Assembly: GCA_016794145.1 (NCBI GenBank)
Contig: JAEUKP010000009.1
Coordinates: 51,391 to 115,390, forward strand
Length of the DNA stretch: 64,000 nucleotides
Direction of reading: 5' to 3'
Source: Alphaproteobacteria bacterium
GTDB taxonomy: Bacteria > Pseudomonadota > Alphaproteobacteria > Micavibrionales > Micavibrionaceae
Within the stretch, counting starts at the first letter, position 1; each line of letters starts with the position of its first letter. The translations under genes and the position numbers were made by a program. The notes beneath the pieces were generated by a model. It ran no database searches and was not told the DNA's origin. It saw nothing but the letters and a program-made list of their open reading frames with translations. Positions 35,029 through 43,741 of this stretch are shown here, piece by piece.

Positions 35029-36131
35029 AATGGCGTGGTATTTATATCCTCATATCCTGCGATACGCAGACCATAGGCATCAAGGCCTGTCGCTGTTTCC
35101 GCAAGTTTGCCTTGATGGCTGGTTAAAACAATCATATCGCGAACCCCCAGATCCGACAGAATTTGTGATCCGATCCCGTATTCCGGCGGGCGGGTGGTCG
35201 TATCAACCGACGCCTGTTGCTTGGCATCCCGAATCAACACCAGAATCCCCTGCCCTTGCGCCTCGATACGTTGCATCGAGCGGGTCAAACTGGATGGCCC
35301 ATCAATCCCCAACAGATCGGTGACCGTATTTTCAACATGCACCCGCACCAATTGAGGTACATCGGATGATATCGCCCCCTTCACCAAAGCCAGATGCTCG
35401 GTTCCGTCGATTGTGTTGTGATAGACATGGAGCGTATAATTGTCACCCCATGCAGAAGAAACAGGCCGCGAAGACACACGCTCGACAATCTTTTCATGGG
35501 CCCGGCGGAACGCAATCAGATCCGCAATGGTTCCAATTTTCAAGCCATGCGCCTTGGCATACGGAATTAAATCGCCCAACCGTGCCATTGTGCCATCATC
35601 TTTCATGATTTCACAAATCACGCCGGCAGGCCGCAAACCTGCCAGACGGGAAATATCCACGGCGGCTTCTGTATGTCCGGCACGGACCAGAACCCCACCT
35701 TCCCGCGCCCGCAAAGGAAACACATGCCCCGGTGTCACAATATCATCCGGACGGGCATCCGCTGCGATCGCCCGTTGGACCGTCAACGCCCGATCCGCCG
35801 CAGAAATTCCTGTGGTCACGCCTTCGCGGGCTTCAATCGATACCGTAAAGGCCGTTTGCATACGGGTTTGTTGTTGTCCCATCAATGGCAAATTCAATCG
35901 GTCAATCATCGGGGCTTCCATAGCCAGACAAATCAATCCGCGCCCTTCCCGTGCCATAAAGGCAATGGTCTCCGGTGTGGCCATTTGCGCGGGAACAATC
36001 AAATCACCTTCGTTCTCGCGGTCTTCATCATCCACCAGAATAAACATCCGGCCATTTCTGGCCTCTTCGATCAACTCTTCGGTACTGGATAAATCCGGAT
36101 GGATCCGCGTATCAGGTACAATTTTCAACAT
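35025..36131 (-). CDS. ribBA: 3,4-dihydroxy-2-butanone-4-phosphate synthase fused to degenerate GTP cyclohydrolase II domain
   Basis: From ATG 36131, with a GGGGGGAA ribosome site 7 nt upstream, the protein has 368 residues. The N-terminal RibB domain has VDDEDRENEGDLIVPA and GHTEAAVDISRLAG, enough to make the four-carbon riboflavin precursor. The C-terminal half has the GTP cyclohydrolase II fold (LVRVHVENTVTDLLG...GIGSQILSDLGV), but the three zinc cysteines expected in the SECLTGD...RCDCG region are missing. GCH II activity is therefore unlikely. A longer frame to 36293 runs into ribE and is rejected. Confidence 0.92.
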   Translation of the reverse strand: MLKIVPDTRIHPDLSSTEELIEEARNGRMFILVDDEDRENEGDLIVPAQMATPETIAFMAREGRGLICLAMEAPMIDRLNLPLMGQQQTRMQTAFTVSIEAREGVTTGISAADRALTVQRAIAADARPDDIVTPGHVFPLRAREGGVLVRAGHTEAAVDISRLAGLRPAGVICEIMKDDGTMARLGDLIPYAKAHGLKIGTIADLIAFRRAHEKIVERVSSRPVSSAWGDNYTLHVYHNTIDGTEHLALVKGAISSDVPQLVRVHVENTVTDLLGIDGPSSLTRSMQRIEAQGQGILVLIRDAKQQASVDTTTRPPEYGIGSQILSDLGVRDMIVLTSHQGKLAETATGLDAYGLRIAGYEDINTTPL

Positions 36132-36147
36132 GGCTATTTCCCCCCAA

Positions 36148-36735
36148 TTATTTCCCCAGAATTCTGGCAACATAACGGGCCAACATATCGACTTCCATAT
36201 TGATGTGGTCGCCGATCTTACGTTGCCCCATGGTGGTAACATCCCAAGTATGGGGAATGATATTGATTCCAAACACATCGTCCTCGACCTCATTCACGGT
36301 CAAAGAGATACCATCCAAAGCAATGGATCCTTTGGGAGCCACAAACTGTTTCAAATGCGCCGGAGCACGAATTTTCAAACGATGGGAATCTCCATCCAAA
36401 GAAATGTCTTCCAGGATGGCCAAGCCATCAACATGTCCCGACACCAGATGCCCGCCCAATTCGTCTCCGAATTTCAACGATGATTCCAGATTAATACGTG
36501 ACCCGACGACCCATTGCGCCAGATTGGTTTTGGACAGGCTTTCCGCCGAAACATCTACTGTAAAGCTGTTCTGTGTTTTGGCAACGACCGTCAGGCAACA
36601 TCCGGAACACGCAATGGATGCTCCCATCGGCACATCGGTCATATCCCACTGCGTGGTAATGTCAAAACGTTTGTCTCCCCGCGTATCATCCACGCGGGTA
36701 ACCGTACCAATATCGGTGATAATTCCTGTAAACAT
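36148..36735 (-). CDS. ribE: Riboflavin synthase alpha subunit
   Basis: Riboflavin synthase converts two 6,7-dimethyl-8-ribityllumazines into riboflavin. The 195-residue protein starts MFTGIITDIGTV and holds the two lumazine-binding repeats (VDVSAESLSKTNL... and GSIALDGISLTVNEV). The next gene is ribBA after 16 bp, but ribH (lumazine synthase) and ribD are not in this operon. No FMN riboswitch is visible upstream; transcription comes from the pab genes. Confidence 0.95.
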   Translation of the reverse strand: MFTGIITDIGTVTRVDDTRGDKRFDITTQWDMTDVPMGASIACSGCCLTVVAKTQNSFTVDVSAESLSKTNLAQWVVGSRINLESSLKFGDELGGHLVSGHVDGLAILEDISLDGDSHRLKIRAPAHLKQFVAPKGSIALDGISLTVNEVEDDVFGINIIPHTWDVTTMGQRKIGDHINMEVDMLARYVARILGK

Positions 36736-36773
36736 GTCATATGCTCCTTATGTCCTTCACTTATGCGATCGGC

Positions 36774-37589
36774 TCACTCCGCCGGCTCACTCCGTTTGGG
36801 TACCGTATCAATACAGATTATTGGCTTTATGCCAAGGCTATTTACCACCCATGCCGCATCGCAGCACAGAAAATCCGCCTCTGTCAGACTTTTTTCCTGC
36901 CATTTTCCGGATTTTATCCCCTCACCCCGCCGGATTCCGTCCAGAACACCATCGGCCAAAGGCGGCGTAAAAAAATCCTGCCCCATGCGCACGACAATAC
37001 TCCCGACAGACGCCGACGTCATATTCCCGTGTTCGTTGCGCAAAATCACATCGTGAAACCCCGCCTGTTCGGCGCGCCGCCGCGCCAATGCCCGCACGGC
37101 ATAATTGGATTTGATCCGCGTCATAATGTCCTGTGAATACAGGCTTATATCCCGTGCAATCATCACACGAACCGGAGCAAGTGTGGCAGGATCCGGAACA
37201 GAGGCCGCCGTCACAAACACCGTCGGGGTTGCCGGATACGCCAGACCGCGCGCCCCATCTCCGGCCGTGATCTGCACACGTACGGCACAAAAATCACTCT
37301 GTGTGGCGTGCGCGGTGTGTCCCGCAATACACTGTGCCACGCTGCCTAAATCCTCCGCAGAATAAGGAACGCCGATATCGAGTACAGCCGCATGGCGGCA
37401 CAGGCGCGCATAATGCGCGTCCCAAAAATGAAGATTCATAAATCCTGTGGCATCCCGCGACGCTAAAAGCGTTGTAAACACACCCATCCCCAGAGTTATT
37501 TTATCAAACACAGATATCTGGCGGGGATCATCATGATACATCCCATTGATCCAGACTGTTCGGAAAGACGTAGATAAGTGATCAGGCAT
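36774..37589 (-). CDS. pabC: Aminodeoxychorismate lyase (class IV aminotransferase)
   Basis: A 271-residue fold-IV PLP enzyme that releases pyruvate from 4-amino-4-deoxychorismate to give p-aminobenzoate. Visible are the WINGMYHDDP start region, the PLP Lys in IKSNYAVRALARRRA, and HDVILRNEHGNMTSASVGSIV. ATG 37589 has GGAG 8 nt upstream and overlaps the pabA stop by 8 bp; the longer TTG frame is rejected. The context (pabB-pabA upstream) favours PabC over branched-chain or D-amino-acid aminotransferase. Confidence 0.85.
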   Translation of the reverse strand: MPDHLSTSFRTVWINGMYHDDPRQISVFDKITLGMGVFTTLLASRDATGFMNLHFWDAHYARLCRHAAVLDIGVPYSAEDLGSVAQCIAGHTAHATQSDFCAVRVQITAGDGARGLAYPATPTVFVTAASVPDPATLAPVRVMIARDISLYSQDIMTRIKSNYAVRALARRRAEQAGFHDVILRNEHGNMTSASVGSIVVRMGQDFFTPPLADGVLDGIRRGEGIKSGKWQEKSLTEADFLCCDAAWVVNSLGIKPIICIDTVPKRSEPAE

Positions 37590-38178
37590 AGCATATCTCC
37601 ACAAAATTCCGGATCATCTGGGGCCCCTGTTCGGTCAAAATAGATTCCGGATGGAATTGCACCCCAAAGGCTGGCAAATGCCGATGATGCATCGCCATTA
37701 CCTCGCCTTCGTCGGATCGGGATGTGATCACCATATCCGGCACATCGGCCACATCCACAACCAACGCATGATAACGTCCCACGCGACACGGCGAGGGAAT
37801 CCCCTGCAAAATGCCTGTGCCCGTATGATACAAAAGACTGCTACGCCCGTGCATCGGCGCAGAAGATCGCACCACGCGCCCACCAAACGCCACCGCCAAA
37901 CATTGATGTCCCAAACACACGCCCAGAACCGGAATGTCTCGCTCGGCCGCCGCCCGTATCACATCCACCGATATGCCAGCCTCGGCAGGGCCACAAGGGC
38001 CCGGCGAAATCACAATGCCGGACGGATTCTTGTCCAGAACTTCGGCAACAGTCACCGCATCATTCCGCACAACAAAAGTTTCTACAGCCGTTTCTACGGG
38101 CGTTTCTGCTCCCGCTAAACGGATATACCGCGCCAGATTATGGACGAAGGAATCATAATTATCGATGACAACAATCAT
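37582..38178 (-). CDS. pabA: Aminodeoxychorismate synthase, glutamine amidotransferase subunit
   Basis: A 198-residue class I glutamine amidotransferase. VVIDNYDSFVHNLARYI is the standard start, and GVCLGHQCLAVAFGG holds the nucleophile Cys. FGVQFHPESILT supplies His and Glu. It gives ammonia to PabB and could also serve anthranilate synthase, as in amphibolic PabA/TrpG. It overlaps pabB by 4 bp (ATGA) and pabC by 8 bp. Confidence 0.92.
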   Translation of the reverse strand: MIVVIDNYDSFVHNLARYIRLAGAETPVETAVETFVVRNDAVTVAEVLDKNPSGIVISPGPCGPAEAGISVDVIRAAAERDIPVLGVCLGHQCLAVAFGGRVVRSSAPMHGRSSLLYHTGTGILQGIPSPCRVGRYHALVVDVADVPDMVITSRSDEGEVMAMHHRHLPAFGVQFHPESILTEQGPQMIRNFVEICYA

Positions 38179-39389
38179 GCGCTGCCCTCACAATACGTCG
38201 TATCAGATGGCACAAAACTCCGGAAAAGCTTCTCTGCTTTCAGCAACGTTTCCCGATATTCGGCCCGCGGATCAGAAAGGGCCGTAATCCCACCCCCGAC
38301 ACCAAACGAAATAGTCTCACGCTCTGCCACACATGTCCGGATAGGGATATTTAACGTCATACTCCCATCGGCCCCGATCCATCCTATAGCTCCGCAATAC
38401 ACACCACGGGGAATTCCCTCGATTCGCCGCAAAACCTCCATGGCTTTTATTTTCGGAGCACCGGTAATCGACCCCCCTGGAAAACATGCAGCCAAAACAT
38501 CCCATGCCGTTTTCCCCTGTGCCAAGTGTCCCCGCACTTCGGAGACAAGATGATGCACCCCTGCAAAAGACTGCACCGCGCATAATTCCGTTACCATCAC
38601 AGAGCGATCGTCACACATCTGCGACAGATCGTTGCGTAACAAATCCACGATCATCACATTTTCGGCACGATCTTTTTCACTGGCCAACAAAATGGCCGGA
38701 TCATCCGCCGTCCCTTTGATCGGGCGCGTAATGACCTCGCCCTCTGCCGATACCTCCAGAAACGACTCCGGCGACGCCGATAAAATCTGCCGCTCCGCGC
38801 CCGCAATATAGGCTCCGAAAGGCGCAGGATTCACCTCCCGCAAATTCAGATAATGCGCAAACGGATGGTAATCCGCAGGGCGCGGGGCCGAAAACCTCTG
38901 GGTCAAATTGGCCTGAAACATATCTCCGTTCAGAATGGACTCACGTATCTCCTGAACGGCTGCACAGTAACTCTCTTCCGAAAAATTGGAGTCCCACGAC
39001 ATTGCATGCCCTCTAAACACAGGCACAGGAGGCGCAGATTTGAATGTTGCAAGAAGCGTGTGATAAGCCTGTGTGGCTACCTCTTCATTCGCGGCCAACA
39101 CAGTATATGTTCCCCGACATATCCCCTGCCCCGACATCCCTTTTTCCGTATGATGATCGAAGGAAATTCTATGGGCATAAGGGGAAAAATATGGGGCGCC
39201 TTCATAGGTTTGGAATCCGGCATATCCCAAACAGTCCGGATCTGACGCCTCACCAAAAAAGATATAACTATATCGCCCCTGCGGATGATCGGGGCGCGCA
39301 CTGTCCAGCCAGATAAAGCGAGGATCTGTATACAGCGCGGAGGCCGCGTCCCGTGAAGATATCTCAACCGGAAAGGAATATGTGCGCAT
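38175..39389 (-). CDS. pabB: Aminodeoxychorismate synthase component I
   Basis: PabB aminates chorismate with ammonia from PabA. The 404-residue protein has the chorismate-binding C-terminal domain with TRPIKGTADD (Lys specific to ADC synthases), LRNDLSQMC, GGSITGAPKIKAMEVLRRIE and GVYCGAIGWIG. The N-terminal domain is short. The PIKGT lysine separates it from anthranilate synthase. Its ATG overlaps the nrdR stop (TGATG). Confidence 0.92.
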   Translation of the reverse strand: MRTYSFPVEISSRDAASALYTDPRFIWLDSARPDHPQGRYSYIFFGEASDPDCLGYAGFQTYEGAPYFSPYAHRISFDHHTEKGMSGQGICRGTYTVLAANEEVATQAYHTLLATFKSAPPVPVFRGHAMSWDSNFSEESYCAAVQEIRESILNGDMFQANLTQRFSAPRPADYHPFAHYLNLREVNPAPFGAYIAGAERQILSASPESFLEVSAEGEVITRPIKGTADDPAILLASEKDRAENVMIVDLLRNDLSQMCDDRSVMVTELCAVQSFAGVHHLVSEVRGHLAQGKTAWDVLAACFPGGSITGAPKIKAMEVLRRIEGIPRGVYCGAIGWIGADGSMTLNIPIRTCVAERETISFGVGGGITALSDPRAEYRETLLKAEKLFRSFVPSDTTYCEGSA

Positions 39390-39844
39390 CAGATCAGCGT
39401 ATCAAGCTCTTTGACAAAGTTCTTGAAATCCTCTGGTTTACTGAAATCCCGATACACGGACGCATAGCGGATATAGCCGACTTTATCCAACTCGACCAAA
39501 GCCTGCATCACCAATTCTCCGATATGGAACGACGTCACTTCGTTTTCTCCGGCGACTTCCAATTGGCGGACAATGCCATTGACAGCGCGATCGATATGCT
39601 CGGCCGATACAGGCCGTTTGCGCAAAGCCAATTGCATCGATCGTGTGATTTTCTCGCGGTCAAACGGTTGGCGTTTGTCACCGGATTTAATCACGGTTAA
39701 TTCCCGCAATTGCACCCGTTCAAACGTCGTAAATCGAGCGCCACATTCGGGACAGGCCCGACGACGACGAATAGATGTCCCGTCCTCACTGGGACGGGAA
39801 TCCTTGACTTGCGTTTCTTCAAAACTGCAAAACGGGCAATGCAT
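39389..39844 (-). CDS. nrdR: Transcriptional repressor NrdR
   Basis: NrdR senses dATP/ATP and represses ribonucleotide reductase genes. The 151-residue protein starts MHCPFCSF (ATG 39844; the 18 upstream codons in frame lack conservation). It has a zinc ribbon with two Cys pairs (CPFC and CPEC) and an ATP-cone domain ([17 protein letters not shown]). glyA-nrdR is a widespread alphaproteobacterial pair. The stop overlaps pabB. Confidence 0.96.
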   Translation of the reverse strand: MHCPFCSFEETQVKDSRPSEDGTSIRRRRACPECGARFTTFERVQLRELTVIKSGDKRQPFDREKITRSMQLALRKRPVSAEHIDRAVNGIVRQLEVAGENEVTSFHIGELVMQALVELDKVGYIRYASVYRDFSKPEDFKNFVKELDTLI

Positions 39845-39855
39845 AATCCGCGACC

Positions 39856-41187
39856 TTAGACGGCGATCCCTTCCGGATAAATTGGGAATTTGTCGCACAG
39901 GGCTTTGACCTTGGCGCGCACAGCAGATTCAACAGCACCGTTGTTATCCGGACCATTGGCGACCAACCCGTCTACGACTTCCAAAATCAACGCACCAATA
40001 TATGCCCATTCCGCAGCACCAAAGCCACGTGTGGTTCCAGCAGGTGTTCCCAAACGGACACCCGATGTCACCATCGGTGGAGCCGGATCATACGGAACGG
40101 CGTTTTTGTTACAGGTAATTCCCGCATGTTCCAACGCCAGATCCACCACTTTTCCGGTCAAGTTTTTCGGACGCAAATCCACCAGAACGATATGGGAGTC
40201 GGTACCACCGGACACAATATCCAACCCGCCTTTGATCAACGTATCCGCCAGAATTCTGGCATTGGCGACAATATCTTTGGCGTATTGTTTAAAGGATGGT
40301 TGCAAAGCTTCCCCAAAGGCCACAGCCTTTCCAGCAATCACATGTTCCAAAGGACCACCTTGAATCCCCGGGAAAATCGACGAATTGATTTTCTTGGCAA
40401 TGTCGGCGTCATTGGTCAGGATCATCCCTCCACGTGGCCCGCGCAAAGTTTTGTGGGTCGTGGTGGTCGCCACATGAGCATGTGGAAACGGCGATGGATA
40501 TGATCCACCGGCAATCAATCCTGCATAATGCGCGATGTCGGCGAACAGATAAGCCCCGACTTTATCGGCAATTTCACGGAATTTTGCGAAATCAATCACA
40601 CGCGGATAAGCAGATGCACCGCAGACAATCATTTTTGGTTTGTGTTCCAAAGCCAGACGTTCGACTTCATCATAATCAATCAAACCATCCGCTTGTTTCA
40701 CGCCATACTGAACCGCTTTGAACCATTTTCCGGATTGGTTCGGCGCGGCGCCATGGGTCAAGTGACCACCCGATGCCAACGACATCCCCAAAATCGTGTC
40801 GCCCGGCTGGATCAAGGCGAAGTACACACCTTGGTTGGCTTGGGATCCGGAGTTCGGCTGCACATTGGCAAATTCACATCCGAATAATTGTTTGGCACGA
40901 TCAATGGCCAATTGCTCGGTCATATCAACGAATTCGCATCCTTGGTAATACCGTTTTCCTGGGTAACCTTCGGCATATTTGTTGGTCAGAACCGACCCTT
41001 GCGCCTGTAAAACGGCTTTCGAGACAATATTTTCCGATGCAATCAGTTCGATCTGGTTTTGTTGACGGCTCAACTCTTTTTCGATGGTGGAAAAAACCTC
41101 GGGGTCTGCCTGAGCCAAAGAGGTATGGAAAAAGGAATTTTCAGTCATGGTTTCGTTTTCTTTCTTTTGGGTATTGGAATGTGTCAT
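39856..41187 (-). CDS. glyA: Serine hydroxymethyltransferase
   Basis: GlyA interconverts serine plus tetrahydrofolate with glycine plus 5,10-methylene-THF. The 443-residue PLP enzyme has [24 protein letters not shown] substrate block ([13 protein letters not shown]) and the PLP Lys in [21 protein letters not shown] lies 6 nt upstream of ATG 41187. The N-terminus is about 14 residues longer than usual. It shares an operon with the p-aminobenzoate genes, which feed its folate cofactor. Confidence 0.97.
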   Translation of the reverse strand: MTHSNTQKKENETMTENSFFHTSLAQADPEVFSTIEKELSRQQNQIELIASENIVSKAVLQAQGSVLTNKYAEGYPGKRYYQGCEFVDMTEQLAIDRAKQLFGCEFANVQPNSGSQANQGVYFALIQPGDTILGMSLASGGHLTHGAAPNQSGKWFKAVQYGVKQADGLIDYDEVERLALEHKPKMIVCGASAYPRVIDFAKFREIADKVGAYLFADIAHYAGLIAGGSYPSPFPHAHVATTTTHKTLRGPRGGMILTNDADIAKKINSSIFPGIQGGPLEHVIAGKAVAFGEALQPSFKQYAKDIVANARILADTLIKGGLDIVSGGTDSHIVLVDLRPKNLTGKVVDLALEHAGITCNKNAVPYDPAPPMVTSGVRLGTPAGTTRGFGAAEWAYIGALILEVVDGLVANGPDNNGAVESAVRAKVKALCDKFPIYPEGIAV

Positions 41188-41211
41188 GGCTGGCTCTCCT
41201 TTTTTTGTGGC

Positions 41212-41649
41212 TTAACAAGATGAAAGTTTATCGACCCTTTTGGCGTGACGACCACCTTCGAAAGGTGTCGTCAGAAATGTTTTTAAACAGGCTTTTGCGG
41301 TTTCGATGCCGATCAAACGGCCACCGAACGAAATAACATTGGCATCATTGTGCTGACGGGACAGACGCGCCGTGGTTTCATCATGGCACAAAACACACCG
41401 GACAGCAGGGTTCCGATTGGCGGCAATCGAGATACCGACACCCGATCCACAGACCAGAACGCCGATCGCGGCCTCGCCCTGTTCAATGGCTTTGCCCATT
41501 TTAAATCCATAATCGGGGTAATCGACAGACTCTTCGGAATAGGTTCCCAAATCGACCCACTCGACCTCATCCGCCTTGAAACTGTCTTTCAAGGCTTGTT
41601 TCATTTGGAAACCAGCATGGTCAGAGGCAATCGCAACTTTGTATATCAT
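41212..41649 (-). CDS. rpiB: Ribose-5-phosphate isomerase B
   Basis: RpiB interconverts ribose-5-phosphate and ribulose-5-phosphate. From ATG 41649 the product is 145 residues: KVAIASDHAGFQMKQAL, the catalytic Cys in VLVCGSGVGISIAANR, and CHDETTARLSRQHNDANV. A longer frame to 41685 is rejected because it has no conserved extension. It heads the rpiB-glyA-nrdR operon, a typical alphaproteobacterial order. Confidence 0.95.
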   Translation of the reverse strand: MIYKVAIASDHAGFQMKQALKDSFKADEVEWVDLGTYSEESVDYPDYGFKMGKAIEQGEAAIGVLVCGSGVGISIAANRNPAVRCVLCHDETTARLSRQHNDANVISFGGRLIGIETAKACLKTFLTTPFEGGRHAKRVDKLSSC

Positions 41650-41761
41650 GGCAAGGATATAGTCCGTATCCCCCCTAAAAAGCAACGATTTTTTTAAGAA
41701 TTTCCTCTGGTGATCTTAAATCTTTGAATGGCTTTTCTACTATCTTTATCTGCTAAATAGC

Positions 41762-41775
41762 TGTAATATATTACA
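41762..41775. promoter_or_regulatory. Perfect 14-bp palindrome upstream of cobT
   Basis: TGTAATATATTACA reads the same on both strands and lies 34 bp before the cobT ATG in the divergent rpiB/cobT region. It may be an operator, but no regulator family can be assigned from sequence. Confidence 0.4.
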
Positions 41776-41809
41776 TATTTTCTATTTTCACCCTTTAATT
41801 TGATTTTTT

Positions 41810-43729
41810 ATGAGCAAACTCCCCCCTCATGATTTCGAAAGTTTTAAGCAGGCAACCGATGCGACGTTGCGCGCTTTGGCGGGGCGTCGTGAGTTAGAGG
41901 TCACATACACACCAACCGAAACGCTTAATAAAAAACTATCATTGTCTCCGAGGGATCGGGCTCGACTTCCCATGCCTGGATTAACTCTTAATGATCGTGA
42001 ACGTGCAGTGATGCGGGGCAGCGCAGATGCTGAAGGCTTGCGTCTGCGATATCATAACCCGGATCTTCATGCACTTAAGATGCCAACAGATGAGCGCGCA
42101 AAGGCTCTTTACGATGCGATGGAAATGGCACGAATTGAATCTTTAGGGGCCCGGAATCTGCAAGGCGTTAAAAACAATTTGAATGTCGTTCTTGATGAAA
42201 AATATACGCAAATGGGGTATCACAATCTGACAACACGGCGGAATGATACCCTTGCTGATGCGCTTCATCTTCTGGTACGGATGCACCTGACCGGCGAAAA
42301 ATTGCCCCCTGCCGCAGAAAAACTTGTTACATTGTGGAAGCCTTGGATAGAAGAACAATTCGGATCTGATTGGCTACCCTGGTTTGATCATTTGGAAAAA
42401 TCGATTGATCAACAGGCTGACTTTCAACGACAAACTCGCCAGGCTTTGCGCCGCTTCAATATGCTTGATGGTGATGACGACAGTGATGGAGAAGAGCTCA
42501 ACGGAAACAAAGACGAAAACACCGATTCATCAGGATCTACTGAAGAAACCCCACCAGCCGCCCCCGAAAACGATGCATCAGGTGATGATTCCCATCTGGA
42601 ATCCGACCAAAATGAAACCGAATCCGATGACAGCGAAGGATCTGATAACCCTACACTCGATGACATAGAAAACGAACCAGAGTCAACCGGCCAATCCGAA
42701 ACAGGAATTGATGAGTCCTCGTCAAAATCACCCTCGCTAGACGATGATCAGGACCAAACAGTCGGAGAAATCAAAGACCATCGTGCAGATACTGCGAACA
42801 CACCTGGTACAACCTATCCGATTTATACAACCCAATTTGATGAAGTCGTCAAGGCTGAAGACTTGGCCGATGATGACGAATTATTCCGGCTCCGCGGGCT
42901 GTTGGACAAACAGCTTGTATCAATGCAAAGTGTCATTGTAAAACTGGCTAACCGTCTGCAACGAAAATTATTGGCACATCAACGACGGGCCTGGCAATTT
43001 GATTTGGAGGAAGGCTATCTTGATAGCAGCCGGCTTGCCCGGGTTGTTGCCAACCCTACAGTACCGCTCAGTTTTAAACAGGAAAAAGAATCCGAATTCA
43101 AAGATACGGTTGTAACAATCCTTTTGGACAATTCGGGATCGATGCGTGGGCGTCCAATTACAACAGCGGCGATGTGTACGGATATTTTGGCGCGCACATT
43201 AGAACGTTGTGGAATCAAAGTCGAAATTTTGGGATTTACAACCCGTACATGGAAAGGTGGGAAATCCCGGGATCTTTGGATCGGGAATGGTCGACCAACA
43301 GCACCAGGGCGATTAAACGATCTTCGTCATATTATTTATAAATCAGCCGACACCCCCTATCGCCGCACACGAAAAAATCTAGGGCTAATGCTTAAGGAAG
43401 GTTTGCTGAAAGAAAATATAGATGGTGAAGCTCTCGTTTGGTCCTATAACCGTCTGGCAACGCGTGGTGAGGATCGTAAAATTCTGATCGTTATTTCAGA
43501 TGGAGCCCCGGTTGATGATTCAACTCTCTCTGTCAATCCGGCTAACATTCTGGAACAAGATCTGCGACATGTTATTCGATGGATCGAAATGATTGGAAAG
43601 GTTGATTTAACAGCGATTGGAATAGGTCACGATGTGACACGATATTACTCAAACGCCATCACGATATCCGATGCAACAGAATTAGGGGAAGCCCTAATTG
43701 ACAATTTAACAACCCTATTTGATGTGTAA
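41810..43729 (+). CDS. cobT: Cobaltochelatase subunit CobT-like (VWA domain)
   Basis: A 639-residue protein with CobT order: N-terminal domain, a very acidic Asp/Glu/Ser-rich linker at about residues 220-340, and a C-terminal VWA domain. The MIDAS motif is [13 protein letters not shown], and [26 protein letters not shown] is the conserved CobT block. In aerobic B12 synthesis CobT works with the AAA+ protein CobS and CobN to insert cobalt. CobS is not in this window. Many alphaproteobacteria keep CobS/CobT without CobN, with an unclear role. Confidence 0.92.
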   Translation: MSKLPPHDFESFKQATDATLRALAGRRELEVTYTPTETLNKKLSLSPRDRARLPMPGLTLNDRERAVMRGSADAEGLRLRYHNPDLHALKMPTDERAKALYDAMEMARIESLGARNLQGVKNNLNVVLDEKYTQMGYHNLTTRRNDTLADALHLLVRMHLTGEKLPPAAEKLVTLWKPWIEEQFGSDWLPWFDHLEKSIDQQADFQRQTRQALRRFNMLDGDDDSDGEELNGNKDENTDSSGSTEETPPAAPENDASGDDSHLESDQNETESDDSEGSDNPTLDDIENEPESTGQSETGIDESSSKSPSLDDDQDQTVGEIKDHRADTANTPGTTYPIYTTQFDEVVKAEDLADDDELFRLRGLLDKQLVSMQSVIVKLANRLQRKLLAHQRRAWQFDLEEGYLDSSRLARVVANPTVPLSFKQEKESEFKDTVVTILLDNSGSMRGRPITTAAMCTDILARTLERCGIKVEILGFTTRTWKGGKSRDLWIGNGRPTAPGRLNDLRHIIYKSADTPYRRTRKNLGLMLKEGLLKENIDGEALVWSYNRLATRGEDRKILIVISDGAPVDDSTLSVNPANILEQDLRHVIRWIEMIGKVDLTAIGIGHDVTRYYSNAITISDATELGEALIDNLTTLFDV

Positions 43730-43741
43730 CGCTGTCAGGCA

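Noticed and set aside
36131..36293. N-terminal extension of ribBA
   Set aside because: The 54 extra codons overlap ribE, show no conservation, and a GGGGGGAA ribosome site precedes ATG 36131.
35440..36483. Plus-strand open frame of 347 codons
   Set aside because: Antisense to ribBA and ribE, both confidently assigned; composition is Ser/Arg/Ile-biased as expected from a reverse-complement shadow.
36736..36773. FMN riboswitch before the riboflavin genes
   Set aside because: The gap upstream of ribE is only 38 bp and lacks the conserved RFN-element blocks.
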